From Thermothielavioides terrestris NRRL 8126 (lineage: Eukaryota; Ascomycota; Sordariomycetes; Sordariales; Chaetomiaceae): a stretch of DNA of 64,000 nt. The notes beneath the pieces are model-generated. The model made no database searches and had not been told where the DNA came from. It saw only the letters and a list, made by a program, of their open reading frames with translations. The position numbers and the translations under genes were made by a program. The stretch lies in NCBI RefSeq assembly GCF_000226115.1, contig NC_016459.1:124001-188000 (forward strand), in the 5' to 3' direction. Positions 25,136 to 35,366 of this stretch are shown in pieces (within the stretch, counting starts at the first letter, position 1; each line of letters starts with the position of its first letter).

Positions 25136-26519
25136 GGTCGTCGTTAAAGAGGTTTCGCTAAGACTAATTTCCAGCCCCTGTCAACGCCACCCCCCTACTA
25201 CAACTCGAAGTACTATAGCAGTACTGGCAGGGGGTCTTCGCGTATATTCTAGGGTGTAGCGCGCTTAAAGGTAGGTAATAGCGCGCTTACGCTATAGGCT
25301 AGCTACGGGCTATCGCCGTGTCTACACTATATTAGTTAAGTCCACGTAGTAGGTGATATAACCTACTTTAGAGCTACTACTATCTTACTATATAAGAATA
25401 GGTTATATATAGAGGCTATAGCTAGGCTAGGGAAGTATAAGACTATATTTGACCTAGGCAAAGCCTAGCTAGCTACTAGGCAATAGTAGAAACGTATTAA
25501 AATAAAAGAATTGAACTTAAATATCTACTTTACCCTTATCTTTATCTTTATCTTTACTACCCTTTCTACCCTAAATTTCCCTATACTATACTAATTAGCT
25601 ACTAGCTAGCTATAAAGTAGAGGTATAGTATATTTATAATATTCTACTCGATATTTATAAAGTGCCTATATATCTAGGTTAGGGCTTTAGTATATCGCTT
25701 AGCCTCCTCTAGGGCATCTCGAGCTAGCTAGGCTAACTCCTTAGTAGTAGTAGCTAGCCACTTAGTAGCTATAGCCTAGCGCTTCGCTGCTAGAGCGACT
25801 CTCTCCTCAATGCTTTGCTAGGGCTTAGCCCTAGTAAGCAAGAGGTAAGCTATAGAGGTAGCGAAAGCGCTAGACGTAGGTATACTAGCGTTAGCTAGGG
25901 GTGGGGCGACGGCGGTCTCCTTACGTATCGTACCTTTCAGTGTTAATTAGTTAGGTATAAATATAAGGTAGCTATAGAGCTATATAGCTTATAAATGGTT
26001 ATAACTAAACGCTTACTTTACGCTTTGAGGTTGGTAGGCAAGGGCTTGTCCTCGTCGACTTCGAGGACTTGCTTATACCATTTGATAATCTTTAGCTAAA
26101 TTATAGAGGGTAGCTATTAGTAGCTTATTAGTACTAGACTAGTAGTCGTTTATTAGTTAATATTACTTATAAAAATGTAGAACTTAGTATAGCCTTGCTT
26201 AGTATACTCCTAGTATATATTACTTAGATCTATATACCAATTAGCGAATATAAACCTAATATATTAAAAAATATAATACTATACTTACTCTTTTAGAAGT
26301 AGTAGGCCTATATATCCCTATTATAGATATATATAATATAGATTATATATAGCACTGCCTATACCTCACTATAGTCGGGCTCCTCCTTCTTCTTCTTAGT
26401 CTACCTAACGTTAGCTAGCTACTAACTAGCATCTAAATAGCACTCTTTACTAAAGACTTTATACCTAAGGACTTAGCTAGGCATTTCTAAGGGTTGTTAG
26501 ATATAATCGGCTTAGACTT

Positions 26520-27085
26520 ACCTTTGTTAGCAAAGGTGGTAGGGGTAGCGGGGGCAGTAGGGGCTAGGGGGGTAGTAGGGGCTAGCTACTTACTAGTAGT
26601 GTTCTTACTACTAATGCTAGTGTTAGTAGTAGTAGTAGACGTAGGGTATATACGAGAACGCTATTGCTATTAGCTAGGGGCAGGGGGGGCTAGGGGGGTA
26701 GGGGGGGCTAGCTACTTACTAATAGCGTTCTTACTACTAGTACTAGTGTTAGTAGTAGTAGTAGGTATAGAATACGTATGGTAGGCATAGGAGCGCTGCT
26801 ACTACTAGCTAGGGGTGGTGAGAGGGGCGGCGGCTAGGGTAGAGGGGGCGGCGGGAGCTAGCTACTTGCTAGTAGCGCCCTCGTTGATAGTAGTAGTAGT
26901 AGTAGTAGTGGTAGTAGTAGTAGGCGTAGGGCGTGTAGGGTATATAGGGCAGGGCTAGAGGCGCTACTACTATTAGTCGAGGGCGGTAGGAGGGTTGGCG
27001 ATAGGGGCTAGGGGGGTAGCGGGAGCTAGCTACTCGCTAGTAGTAGGAGCGTCGTTGTTAGTAGCGACAGAGGGGTTGTTCTCCT
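26520..27085. repeat. Minisatellite of about 135-170 bp units in the MULE
   Basis: Three full units and one partial one repeat the order: G-rich AGGGGG runs, AGCTAGCTACTTRCTAGTAG, (TAG)n, then a CGCTRYTRCTATTAGCTAGGGG-type segment cut differently in each copy. Starts are near 26533, 26681, 26814 and 26986. They lie downstream of the transposase on its own strand. Confidence 0.7.
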
Positions 27086-27949
27086 TATATAGCTCTATAT
27101 TATTATATTTGAAGTTGCTATATAACTTAATTAGCTACTGCTAATTGTAATACTACTACGATTTCGACTAATTTTTCAACTCAACCGACTTATAAAGTAT
27201 ATAAAAAGTATAGATTAAAGCTATAATATAGCTAATTAGCTTCTAGGCGATAGTAACAATAGAAATAGCTTCAAATCAACTTATATAACAGTAGTATAGG
27301 AGGGTAGGTAGATAGCAACGGCTATAGCTACAAGGTTAGAAGAAGGAAAGGAAGAAGAAGTAGGTAGAAGGCTCTAGGGTAGTAGAAAAAGCTATAGCCT
27401 ATATACCTATATAGTTCTTAAAGAATCGAAGGTTTTAATATCAACTATATAAAGTAAACATTGTTCATTTTTTAAAATCTATCTAACTATAAAGTATCTA
27501 GACTAGTAGTAGAATAGTAGCTAGCTAGTACCTCCTCTATACTTATATTCCTTCTCTAGTTTCTTTATAAAGCTGAGCTTAGAGGTTAGGATAAAATTTC
27601 TATTTGTCTACAATTTTATATAGTGTTGAGCCCACTTTTAGAAACTTCGATCAACTCTATAAAGTTTGTCCTAAGGCTAAGACTTAGACTACTAGCAACA
27701 CTTGCTATATCTTAGTATTGTAGAAACTCCTTTCTAAACATGCTAATTGGCTAAGAACTGAGCAACTTATTTACAGTTTAGTAGCTAGCTAGCTACTAAT
27801 CCTCTAACTTCTAGCTATCAATTATTACAAAGTTCCTTAAAGTTGGAGGTAGGAATAAGGATATAAGGTAGTATAGTCTAACGGCTAGCTAGCACTTAAC
27901 TAGAGAACTGTATATTACTGTTTATTGCTAAGATATAAACGAAGAAATA

Positions 27950-30480
27950 TCTAACCCCTAAACCTATTATAGATTCTTATAAACCTTGTCTAATAGCTTC
28001 CTTAGAATATAGTCGAGATCCTTTTATAAGCTATATATTGCCTATATATTATCCTAGATCCTATATATTATAGTTTATAGCAATTATATTAGCTCTTAGA
28101 CCTATAGGAATAGCTACTAATTGATAGAGACTTCGTCTAAGCTAGTGAAATCTACTAGCTATAAAACGACGCTATAGTATATCCTAAACCCCTTTGCTTC
28201 TAAGATACTGACTAGCTACTAGAAGTACTTTAGCTACAACGAGTTCGTTAATAAGTAATGATACTAGATATACAAGTAGGGGAGTAACTAGCTCCTAAAC
28301 TATATATACCTATAGCGAGAGATACTAACTAGCTTTAGAATTAGAGTATCCTATAAGAGCTAAGCTACTTAATCCGCCTAGTTGACTACGTTATAGTAGT
28401 CTAGGTTACAACGTTCGTCTAGAGTAGCCTACCTAAGCGTAGAGACCTTAGTAGCAATGTCGGTAGTACCTTAGGCAGTTAGCTATAGTAGCTAGATAGC
28501 TGCTATACCGCTCCGCCACTGCCTATCGTTGTACTATAGACTAGGGAACTAGTCTGGTATAAAAACGCTATTAAAATCAAGAGGCTCGTTGGCATTGAAC
28601 CGCTTATATACTATCGATAGCTTATATATAATCAGTGCTTAAGCCCGCTTAGGTAGCCTATTAAAGCCCTAGCCGTTAAACCACTCTATATATATAGCTA
28701 GGAGTATATAATTGAGACTTCTAAACTTAGCCTAAATTACCTTATTTCGATAGTCTTATATATAGTGATTAAGGTAAATGATTAAACTAGTAAGAGGGAA
28801 GGTGCTAGCTATCTGCTACTTTAATATAGGCTTAGCGTTCTTAACCTTCGAGTACTATCCTTCGACTATATTTGTTATAGTAATCTAGTAGAGCAGGGGG
28901 GTTGTGTCTTATACCTAATGCGCCTACGGTCGAGTATTGCTTAGCTAGTTGTTCTTCAAATACTGCTTAAGCCTATTGGTGCTAGCGTAAGCAATAGTAG
29001 CCTCAATAGACTCTATATAGCCTTTTTCTAAACGACGGCTTAGAAGAGTAGCCGCTATATAGCTAAGGTACTCCTTATTGGTACTAATCTAGCGCTTTAA
29101 AGTCTTCTAGCAATACTTTGTATAGAGGAGATGTTATATATATAGGAGACTATACTTATTATAGCCAAATGCCTCCTAGATAGTAAGTTGTTTAGCTATA
29201 GAGTCGTCGGTAATTATATATTTTAGGAGCTAGCCCCTATTAGCTATTCCCCTATACTATTCTAATAGTATATCTAGGTATACTACGATGCTATTAGTAG
29301 TTTGCCTCTCTATAAAGAAGTAAGTAAAAGGGAGCTAGTAGCCGTTGAAGTCCTAAACTATAATCGTAAATAGGTGCTAACCGCTATAGGCAGTCTTATA
29401 AGTAGTATCTATAATCGCTAGTTGGCTATACTTTTTTAGCGTATCTAATAGATCTCTATATATAAAGACCAATGTAGAGGAGTTCTCGCTAAGTATAGTC
29501 AGTGCCTTATACTTATATTGATTACTATAGGCTAGTAGCTAGGTAATAGCTTCTATAAATTCTGCTTCCTTAAAAACTTTGTAGGACTATACTTTACAAT
29601 TATTATATTTATAGAGCTTAAGAGATCTACAAAGGTTATAAATCTCCTAGGTTATAATATACTAGCCGTCTATATAGTAAAGACGTGCTTTAGCCTTAGG
29701 AGTTTTGGCGTGGCTATATAGCTAGTGTTCTATAGCGCTATCGCTATATCTAGTGGTAAGGAGATAGGCAATGTGCTCTACAATGGTATATAGGCGTTTA
29801 ACTATCTTAATGTCTTCTATCAAGTGATTATACCTATAGCGAATTACAATGTTAATAGTATCGTTGTTGTATTGAACCTTGTAGAGAGTATAGCGGTATA
29901 GCTCTATATTCTATAGCGCCTTGTTGCGTTTACCTTGCCCTTTGGTCTTTTATAGCGTTTTCTAGAGACGGTAGCGGAATATAGTCTTTATTTACTATTG
30001 CCTTAGGGCGTCTCTCCTACTATAGAAATGCGATACCTAGCGCTATTTAGCTTGCTAGGCTATATATAGGAGGGTAAACTCGTCCTCTTTGAACTAATGT
30101 TCCTAGATCTTTTAAATATTATTAGGAATTGCAAGGCTACTATTTAACGCCCTAGGCTCTAGTCTAGATAGACGAATTAAAGATATATGCCTATACCTAT
30201 GTCTAGAAGCCGGTTCCTCTATAGAGGAACTGTCTCCCTTATTAGATAGTTTATTGGATAGTGTAGAGCTGTCTAGTAGCTAGGCAGAGGCTAGAGCAGG
30301 ATTAGGAATACCGCTCGATTATAACGATTGTACGATTAGAGGCTTAGGGATAGGGAGGAGCTAGGGTAGTACCTACTAAGTAGCTAAATCAAGGTCGAGT
30401 TCGGTAGATATATATTTTAGGACTAGGGAGCTCGCTATAGGTATAGTATTAGCAATTCAACGCTAGTGATCAAATTTACT
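27950..30480 (-). pseudogene. MULE transposase, RIP-destroyed
   Basis: Approximate extent. The clearest part is the DDE-type MULE domain around 29200-29460 on the minus strand: LAIIDTTYKTAYSG, then TIIV.DFNGY, a hydrophobic strand, and ERQTTNSIVVYLDILLE. This follows the family pattern (L)IDaTY(K)TN...P(L)..(I)(V)GV(D)..G....AF.(L)...E..E.(Y).W(V/L)L. The first catalytic Asp is in IDTTYKT. TAG stops interrupt the frame where Trp or Gln are expected. The termini of the protein cannot be fixed by eye. Confidence 0.7.
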
Positions 30481-30547
30481 ATTTGACTAAATAGCACTTA
30501 TATATTAAAGGGGACCAAGGGCGCTAATAGGCTATAGATACTACGTT

Positions 30548-30893
30548 GTTTTGTTGCTAGCTATATAATACATTGTTTTATTGCTAGCTATATAGTACGT
30601 CGTTTTGCTACTAGCTATATAGTATATCATTTTATTGCTAGCTATATAGTATATCGTTTTACTACTAGCTATATAGCACGTCGTTTTATTACTAATCGTG
30701 TAAATTAAGCTAGTCTATAGCTAGATCAATGCTAAGCAATTGTTAATTAGTAGGTAGTAAAAACAATAGAACTTACCTAGTATATTGTTTTACTACTAGC
30801 TATATAGCGCGTCGTTTTACTATTAGCTATATAGCACATTGTTTTACTACTAGCTATATAGCGCATTGTTTTATTGTTAACTATATAAATCGA
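30548..30893. repeat. Two blocks of 27-bp tandem repeats near the right end of the MULE
   Basis: Block 1 (30548-30682) has five 27-bp units built on GTTTTaytRCTAGCTATATAG. Block 2 (about 30787-30893) has three full units and one partial of the same unit. Each block is followed by a longer shared module (AGCTAGTYTATAGCTAGATCAAT... with GCAATTG), repeated again more loosely near 31000-31050. Subterminal repeat arrays in DNA transposons often hold transposase-binding sites; that role is inferred. Confidence 0.75.
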
Positions 30894-31365
30894 GCTAGTT
30901 TATAGCTAGATCAATACTAAGCAATTGCTAATCGGTAGATAGTAAAACAACTTACCTAGTGTATTTTCTAGTTACTAGCTACGTAAAGCGAGCTAGTCTA
31001 TAGTAGGATATTAGTCTATAGCTAGATCAATGCTTAGCAACTACTAATATACGCCGATAGCAAACCAATTGACCAATTTACCAATAGGATCTATTAGATA
31101 TAGGCTAAATACGTACTTCTATAGCGATACAACATTGTAATATAGGTCGGAGTACAATAGAGGGTAGGTATAGACGTAGATTGGTTAGAGAAACGTAGGT
31201 AGGATACAAACTAGCGGCTAGGCAGCTGTTAACGCAACGTGGGCGTAAGGACCACCGTATAGAAATTGTTAAGCGGCGGTAAAAGGAGTGACTTCTAAGC
31301 GTAGGACCCACGGGTATCTGTAGGGACTACGGAAATTAGTCTTGGCGGGACCTCTTTAACGTCTA

Positions 31366-31414
31366 CCCAAATGCCGCCTAAGACTAGGCTCCTTAGGAGC
31401 CTCCTCTCCTATAA
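31366..31414 (+). repeat. 3' LTR of copia A copy 1, second fragment
   Basis: Resumes with the TSD copy CCCAAATGCC and continues GCCTAAGACTAGGCTCC to the next insertion at TATAA (31410-31414). Confidence 0.85.
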
Positions 31415-31789
31415 TTGAAGCGAAGCTTCAATGATGATACCTTTCGAATGTATACTATATATATAGAGGAAGCGAGGAAGGAGGCTTCGATTCATTTACT
31501 AGGCAAATCCTCCAGAGTTTTCGTTGTTTCGATTGGATGCTATAGCTATGCCGTGTCTTGGCGGTAGAGATGTCCCCAATCTTTTCTCCATCTTTCCCCC
31601 TTTTGGCTATATCTCCTTACAGTATTAATCCTAAATCGATATAGAATGGTGATACCTAGGTACTTACTTCGTTGTCGATTTATAGGAGATATAGGATCAT
31701 CAACGGCTACTTGACGTATCTCGAAAATGCGGTGTAGTAGGCGTCTGTCGAGGGCAGTGTTGACGTCATAGTGGTATGGCGGTGTGGCT

Positions 31790-31990
31790 TAGCCACTGCA
31801 AGCCAGTTCGACAGTTCGACCACTGCGAGCGAGTTCGACCACTGCGAGCCGGGTCGACTACTGCGAGCCGGTTCGACCACTGCGAGCCGGTTCGACCACT
31901 GCGAGCCAGTCGACCACTGCAGGCCGGTTCGACCACTGCGAGCCGGTTCAACCACTGCGAGCCGGTTCGACCACTGCGAGCTGGTCAACC
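31790..31990. repeat. 19-bp minisatellite
   Basis: About ten copies of CCACTGCGAGCCGGTTCGA with small changes, some units 18 bp. The repeat is open in several frames on both strands, giving artificial repeat proteins. It is GC-rich and not RIP-mutated. Each unit holds GGTTCGA, the core of the tRNA B-box. Confidence 0.9.
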
Positions 31991-31996
31991 ACCCGG

Positions 31997-32056
31997 GTTA
32001 GTGGTTAGGGTTAGGGTTAACGGTTAGGGTTCGGGTTAACGGTTAGGGTTAGGGTT

Positions 32057-32122
<66 letters not shown>
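31997..32122 (+). repeat. Interstitial telomere-like repeats followed by poly(T)64
   Basis: Repeats of TTAGGG (the usual filamentous-fungus telomere unit), mixed with GTTAACGG and TTCGGG variants (31997-32058), run straight into 64 T residues (32059-32122). Read on the minus strand this is a poly(A) joined to CCCTAA repeats. Confidence 0.9.
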
Positions 32123-32124
<2 letters not shown>

Positions 32125-32265
32125 CCTCCTCTCTCCCAGCTATCTAGCTCAGGTGGTCGTCGGCTACAGTGCCCTGCGGGTGGCGGTCGCATCGGCCTCG
32201 GCCCTTTCGGCCCTTTCAAGCTTCGCTTCACCACTTACTGGGGCGTAGCACAGTCAAGGGTCTTG

Positions 32266-32359
32266 TACAATATCTTCAACACCACGATTGATCCCAGTTG
32301 TGTGCATCGTGTGCATCGTGATAGCTACATCTTCCTGAGCCTGCGCAGCGGTTCCAACA
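32266..32359 (+). repeat. 3' LTR of copia A copy 1, last fragment
   Basis: Completes the LTR (TACAATATCTTCAACACC to GGTTCCAACA) and is followed by the host duplication ACTAC. Unlike the matching part of the 5' LTR it is not RIP-mutated (TGTGTGCATCG here, TGTATATATCG there). Confidence 0.9.
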
Positions 32360-32364
32360 ACTAC

Positions 32365-33100
32365 CAGGTAGGTAGTCGGCACTTCGAAAGGGGGTTGGTG
32401 AGCACGACGACGTCGGTTGGCCATGGTGGCTTGGCGCAACGAGCATTTGCCCGGTGAATGCAGAATGCAGAGTTGGCTGCTTGTTTGAAGCATCCATGAA
32501 AGAACCGGCCGGAGCGCTGCTGTTCAAATACTGCACAACATCGCAGATCGGGTGGAGCGAGAACGGGGCCGCAACACCAAAGCGACCAGAGACTGGACAG
32601 GTTTTGGTTACACTGCATGACACTGCCGTGTCTTCCCAGAATTTCGGAGATTGGGGTGAGGGGCGACAAGAATAGACTAGGCCTGCTACGTTAAGGTGCG
32701 AGCAGACAATAAGACCGAGCTCGCATTCTCGTAGGGGCGCGGCCTCATTTCAAGTGCCGAACAATGCGGGGAAGACACGGGGAGGAAAGCAACCCTGAGC
32801 TTCCCCGACATCGACAACAGCGACCCCAACCACTAACACGACAAACTGCGGGGCGATATACCCGGTTGGCGCATGGACCCCTCATGAGTTGCCGGGCTCT
32901 GCAGAGCGAAGATAAACAGCGGAGGGTCGCATTCAAGAGCACCCATGGGCCAGCCCCTGGCTTATTTATGTTGATTTATTTTCCCCAACCTCCGCTCAGG
33001 ACGGTGATTGCTTGAGCAGCTGCTTGTTCCTGACAAGCCCGCCTCGTTCCGTCCGTTTCCCAGATCCCAGCATCACATCGGCTTCGGCACTCGCTGCAAC
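32365..33100. other. Intergenic region, promoter side of the transporter gene
   Basis: About 740 bp between the transposon nest and the transporter ATG. GC-balanced and not RIP-mutated. No gene recognised. Confidence 0.5.
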
Positions 33101-35057
33101 ATGGCGGCCGGGTCGGACTCCGCGACGCGGCTCCCCGAGACGTCGCTCTGGGCAAATCGAAAATGCCTGATGATCTGCGCCATCGTGGCGGTGGCCAACA
33201 TGCAGTACGGGCTTGACTCTGCCTGTCTCGCCAGTCTGCAGGCCATGCCGGGCTTTCTCAAGGTGTTTGGATACCCGGACCCGACGCTCGCCGGCGGCTA
33301 CGGCATCGATGTAGGCAGTACCAGCCCGCTCCTCGCCTCCACACGTGGATAGAATGGCTGCTAACAAGCCACCGCCGCGCGTAGGGAACCTTCCAGCAGC
33401 TGATCGGCTCCCTCCTCACGCTCGGCGCCTTCCTGTCGTCCATCTTCGCGGGCGCCTTCGCACACTTCTTCGGCCGCAAGCCGGCGCTCTGGCTGGCGTG
33501 CCTGCTGACGGCCGTCGGGGCGGCCATCCAGATCGGCACCACCAGCTGGGGCGTCGTCTACCTCGGCCGCCTGGTCCTCGGCATCGGCAACGGCTTCCTG
33601 GTGACCTTCTCCAACATCTACTGCGCCGAGGCCGCCCCCGCCCACCTCCGCGCCGTGCTCGTCGCCCTCTTCTCCGAGTGGGTCAACATCGGCAGCATCA
33701 TCGGCGCCGCCGTGACCAACGCCACCTCCAAGGTGCTGGACAAGTCGTCGTACCAGATCCCGCTGGGCATTCAGTTCATCGTGCCGTTTGTCCTGGCCGT
33801 CGGCCTGTTCATCGTGCCCGAGTCGCCCAGGTATCTGGTAAACAAGGGGAAGCTGGACCAGGCGAGGAGGGCGTTGGCCGTGTTGCGGAGCGACTCGCTG
33901 ACCGAGGAGCAATTTGAGTTGGAGTGGGTCGAGATGGTCAAGGGCATTGATGAGGAGAAGAAGCTGGCCAGCTCGGTCGGGCCGCTGGATATGGTCAGAG
34001 GCACGTCTTCGGTCATCGAGTGGCCTGCTTTCGTGCCTGGTAGTTTGCTGACATCAAGCGGCAGGAAGCAACTTGCGCCGGACTCTGCTGTGCTTCGCGG
34101 TCATTGCCAGTATGTTCCCCCCTTGACTCGCACTCGGAAAGAATCCATTCCCAGATGCTGACTGCCTGCCAATAGCCCAGACTGGGAGGTAAGCAGGATT
34201 CGCTGCCTTTTCCAACAAACGAGTTTGCGCTTACTGACTGCTGGCTTAGCGGAGCTTGGTTCCTCATCAGTTATTCAACCTACTTCATGATCGTCTCGGG
34301 TCTGACTGTCGACGAGTCGTTCCGGTACTCGGTCATGAACACTTGCCTCGGGTTTGTCGGCGTGAATTTCGGCATCTACCTGATGCGCCACGTCGTCGGC
34401 CGGCGCAGCATCATGATGATCGGTGCCGCGGCGCAGGGCTTGTGCCTGCTGCTAGTCGCCGTCACGGCCACGACGATGCCGGGCACGCTCGTTGCCAGGA
34501 ACTGCCTCATCGCCTTCACCGCCCTCTACTTATTTTCGTACAACGCCTTCGTCGGCGCCGCGAGCTACCCGGTGGCCACCGAGCTTGTGAGCACCAGGCT
34601 CAGGTCGTGGACCGTCGGCGCTGCCATCTCGCTGGGATACTTCCTGGCGTGGCTGACGGGCTTCTGTTCGCCGTACTTTATCAACCCCCAGAACCTGAAC
34701 TGGGTGAGTCCAGAGATGCCCCTCTCCCCCCCTTGTGAAGAACCATATCTTGGAGAACGGTAGAACATTGACAACAGCGGCACTCCGCAGGGCGCGAAAT
34801 ACGGGTACATCTGGGCCGGGTCGAACCTCATCTGCGGCATTTTCTTCTTCCTGTTCCTGCCGGAGCTCAAGGGCCGCACGCTCGAGGAGATCGACGAACT
34901 CTTCGAGAGAAGAATCTCGGCGTGGAAGTTCAAGTCGACGAGAACGAACATCATGGACGAGGCGTTGAAGGAGGTTCGGAACCGGGAGGCCCCTCTTGTT
35001 GAGGCCAAGGAGCCCGTTGAACTTGCTGAGAATACGGGAAAGACGGAGGAAAGCTGA
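33101..35057 (+). CDS. MFS sugar transporter (maltose/hexose permease type)
   Basis: A 534-residue plasma-membrane sugar/H+ symporter of the major facilitator superfamily. Exons: 33101-33310, 33385-34000, 34065-34109, 34176-34188, 34250-34703, 34791-35057; the sum is exactly 535 codons. Family marks include the FFGRKPALW loop after helix 2, YLGRLVLGIGNGFL, PESPRYLVNKGKLDQARRAL, a second-half GRRSIMMIG loop, and PELKGRTLEEIDELFE at the C-terminus. Two points are unusual: the second intron seems to use a GC donor (GAG/GCACGT), and a 13-nt exon lies between introns of 66 and 61 bp. Both are needed to keep the frame and restore a conserved helix. The substrate cannot be told. It ends 309 bp from the convergent reductase gene and may serve the same pathway or simple sugar uptake. 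Confidence 0.85.
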
Positions 35058-35366
35058 GCGGCGGCCACTGCTGCGCTTGGTCAAAGTCGGTTGCCAGCAA
35101 GGAGCATAGACTGGCGACGATGATGATAGTTACTGTGGAGAGACTGATGGGAAGTCAATGAATAACAGTCTCTTGGGCCGAATGAAGGAGGTCACTTTCA
35201 AGAGCATCCTGGTCCGCTGCTTCTTACAATTTATTCCAACATAGCCAAGGACACGTACAACATAGTAACTGTTGCCAGTCACACAGTCACAGCAGAACAA
35301 GACGGAATAATAAGTTGAGGAGGCTGGGATCCATCCAAATATTGCACTTGACCCAGTTGCCTCCCC
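35058..35366. other. Short convergent 3' intergenic spacer
   Basis: 309 bp between the stop codons of the transporter (plus) and the reductase (minus). It must hold both 3' UTRs and terminators. No other feature. Confidence 0.6.

Larger units (their letters stand above)
25136..31365 (-). mobile_element. Mutator-like DNA transposon (MULE)
   Basis: A 6230-bp element inside the copia A 3' LTR. It has a 10-bp duplication CCCAAATGCC (25126-25135 and 31366-31375) and terminal inverted repeats of about 35 bp sharing CGTTAAAGAGGT and AAGACTAATTTCC, differing only by RIP-type C/T changes. Length, TSD size and TIRs fit the MULE superfamily (as in fungal Hop). The transposase is on the minus strand. 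The element carries tandem repeats on both flanks of the transposase region. Confidence 0.88.
31415..32265. mobile_element. 851-bp insertion in the copia A 3' LTR, unclassified
   Basis: It splits the LTR and is bounded by TATAA (31410-31414) and TACAA (32266-32270), a 5-bp duplication differing by one C/T change. It begins TTGAAGCGAAGCTTCAA. A related inverted copy, TCAAGCTTCGCTTCA, lies about 35 bp before the right boundary. Inside are a 19-bp minisatellite (about 31790-31990), TTAGGG-type repeats (31997-32058) and 64 T residues (32059-32122). No protein is recognised. Class is uncertain: it could be a non-autonomous DNA element or a short retroposed sequence. Confidence 0.6.
11001..32359 (+). 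mobile_element. Ty1/copia retrotransposon family A, copy 1, with three nested insertions
   Basis: A complete but dead LTR retrotransposon. The 5' LTR is 11001-11209. The 3' LTR survives in three pieces (25061-25135, 31376-31414, 32266-32359). The host target duplication ACTAC is at 10996-11000 and 32360-32364. A polypurine tract (GGGGGGG) sits directly before the 3' LTR at about 25052-25060. Removing the chromovirus (12506-20757), the Mutator-like element (25136-31365), the 851-bp insertion (31415-32265) and one copy of each target duplication leaves an element of roughly 6 kb. Coding strand is plus. All inner parts are RIP-mutated. Confidence 0.9.

Noticed and set aside
25050..25259. Open frame spanning the polypurine tract and MULE end
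   Set aside because: It crosses an LTR start, a TSD and a TIR, so it is a chance frame made by the insertion.
30548..30893. 27-bp repeats considered as a CRISPR array
   Set aside because: Units are directly tandem with no unique spacers, in a eukaryotic transposon.
31707..32027. Repeat proteins (SQWSNRLAVVEPA and similar) in several frames
   Set aside because: They come from the 19-bp minisatellite, which is open in many frames on both strands. No gene signals.
31997..32058. TTAGGG repeats considered as a chromosome end
   Set aside because: Only a few units, with variants, inside an insertion whose two sides join a single LTR; genes follow to the right.
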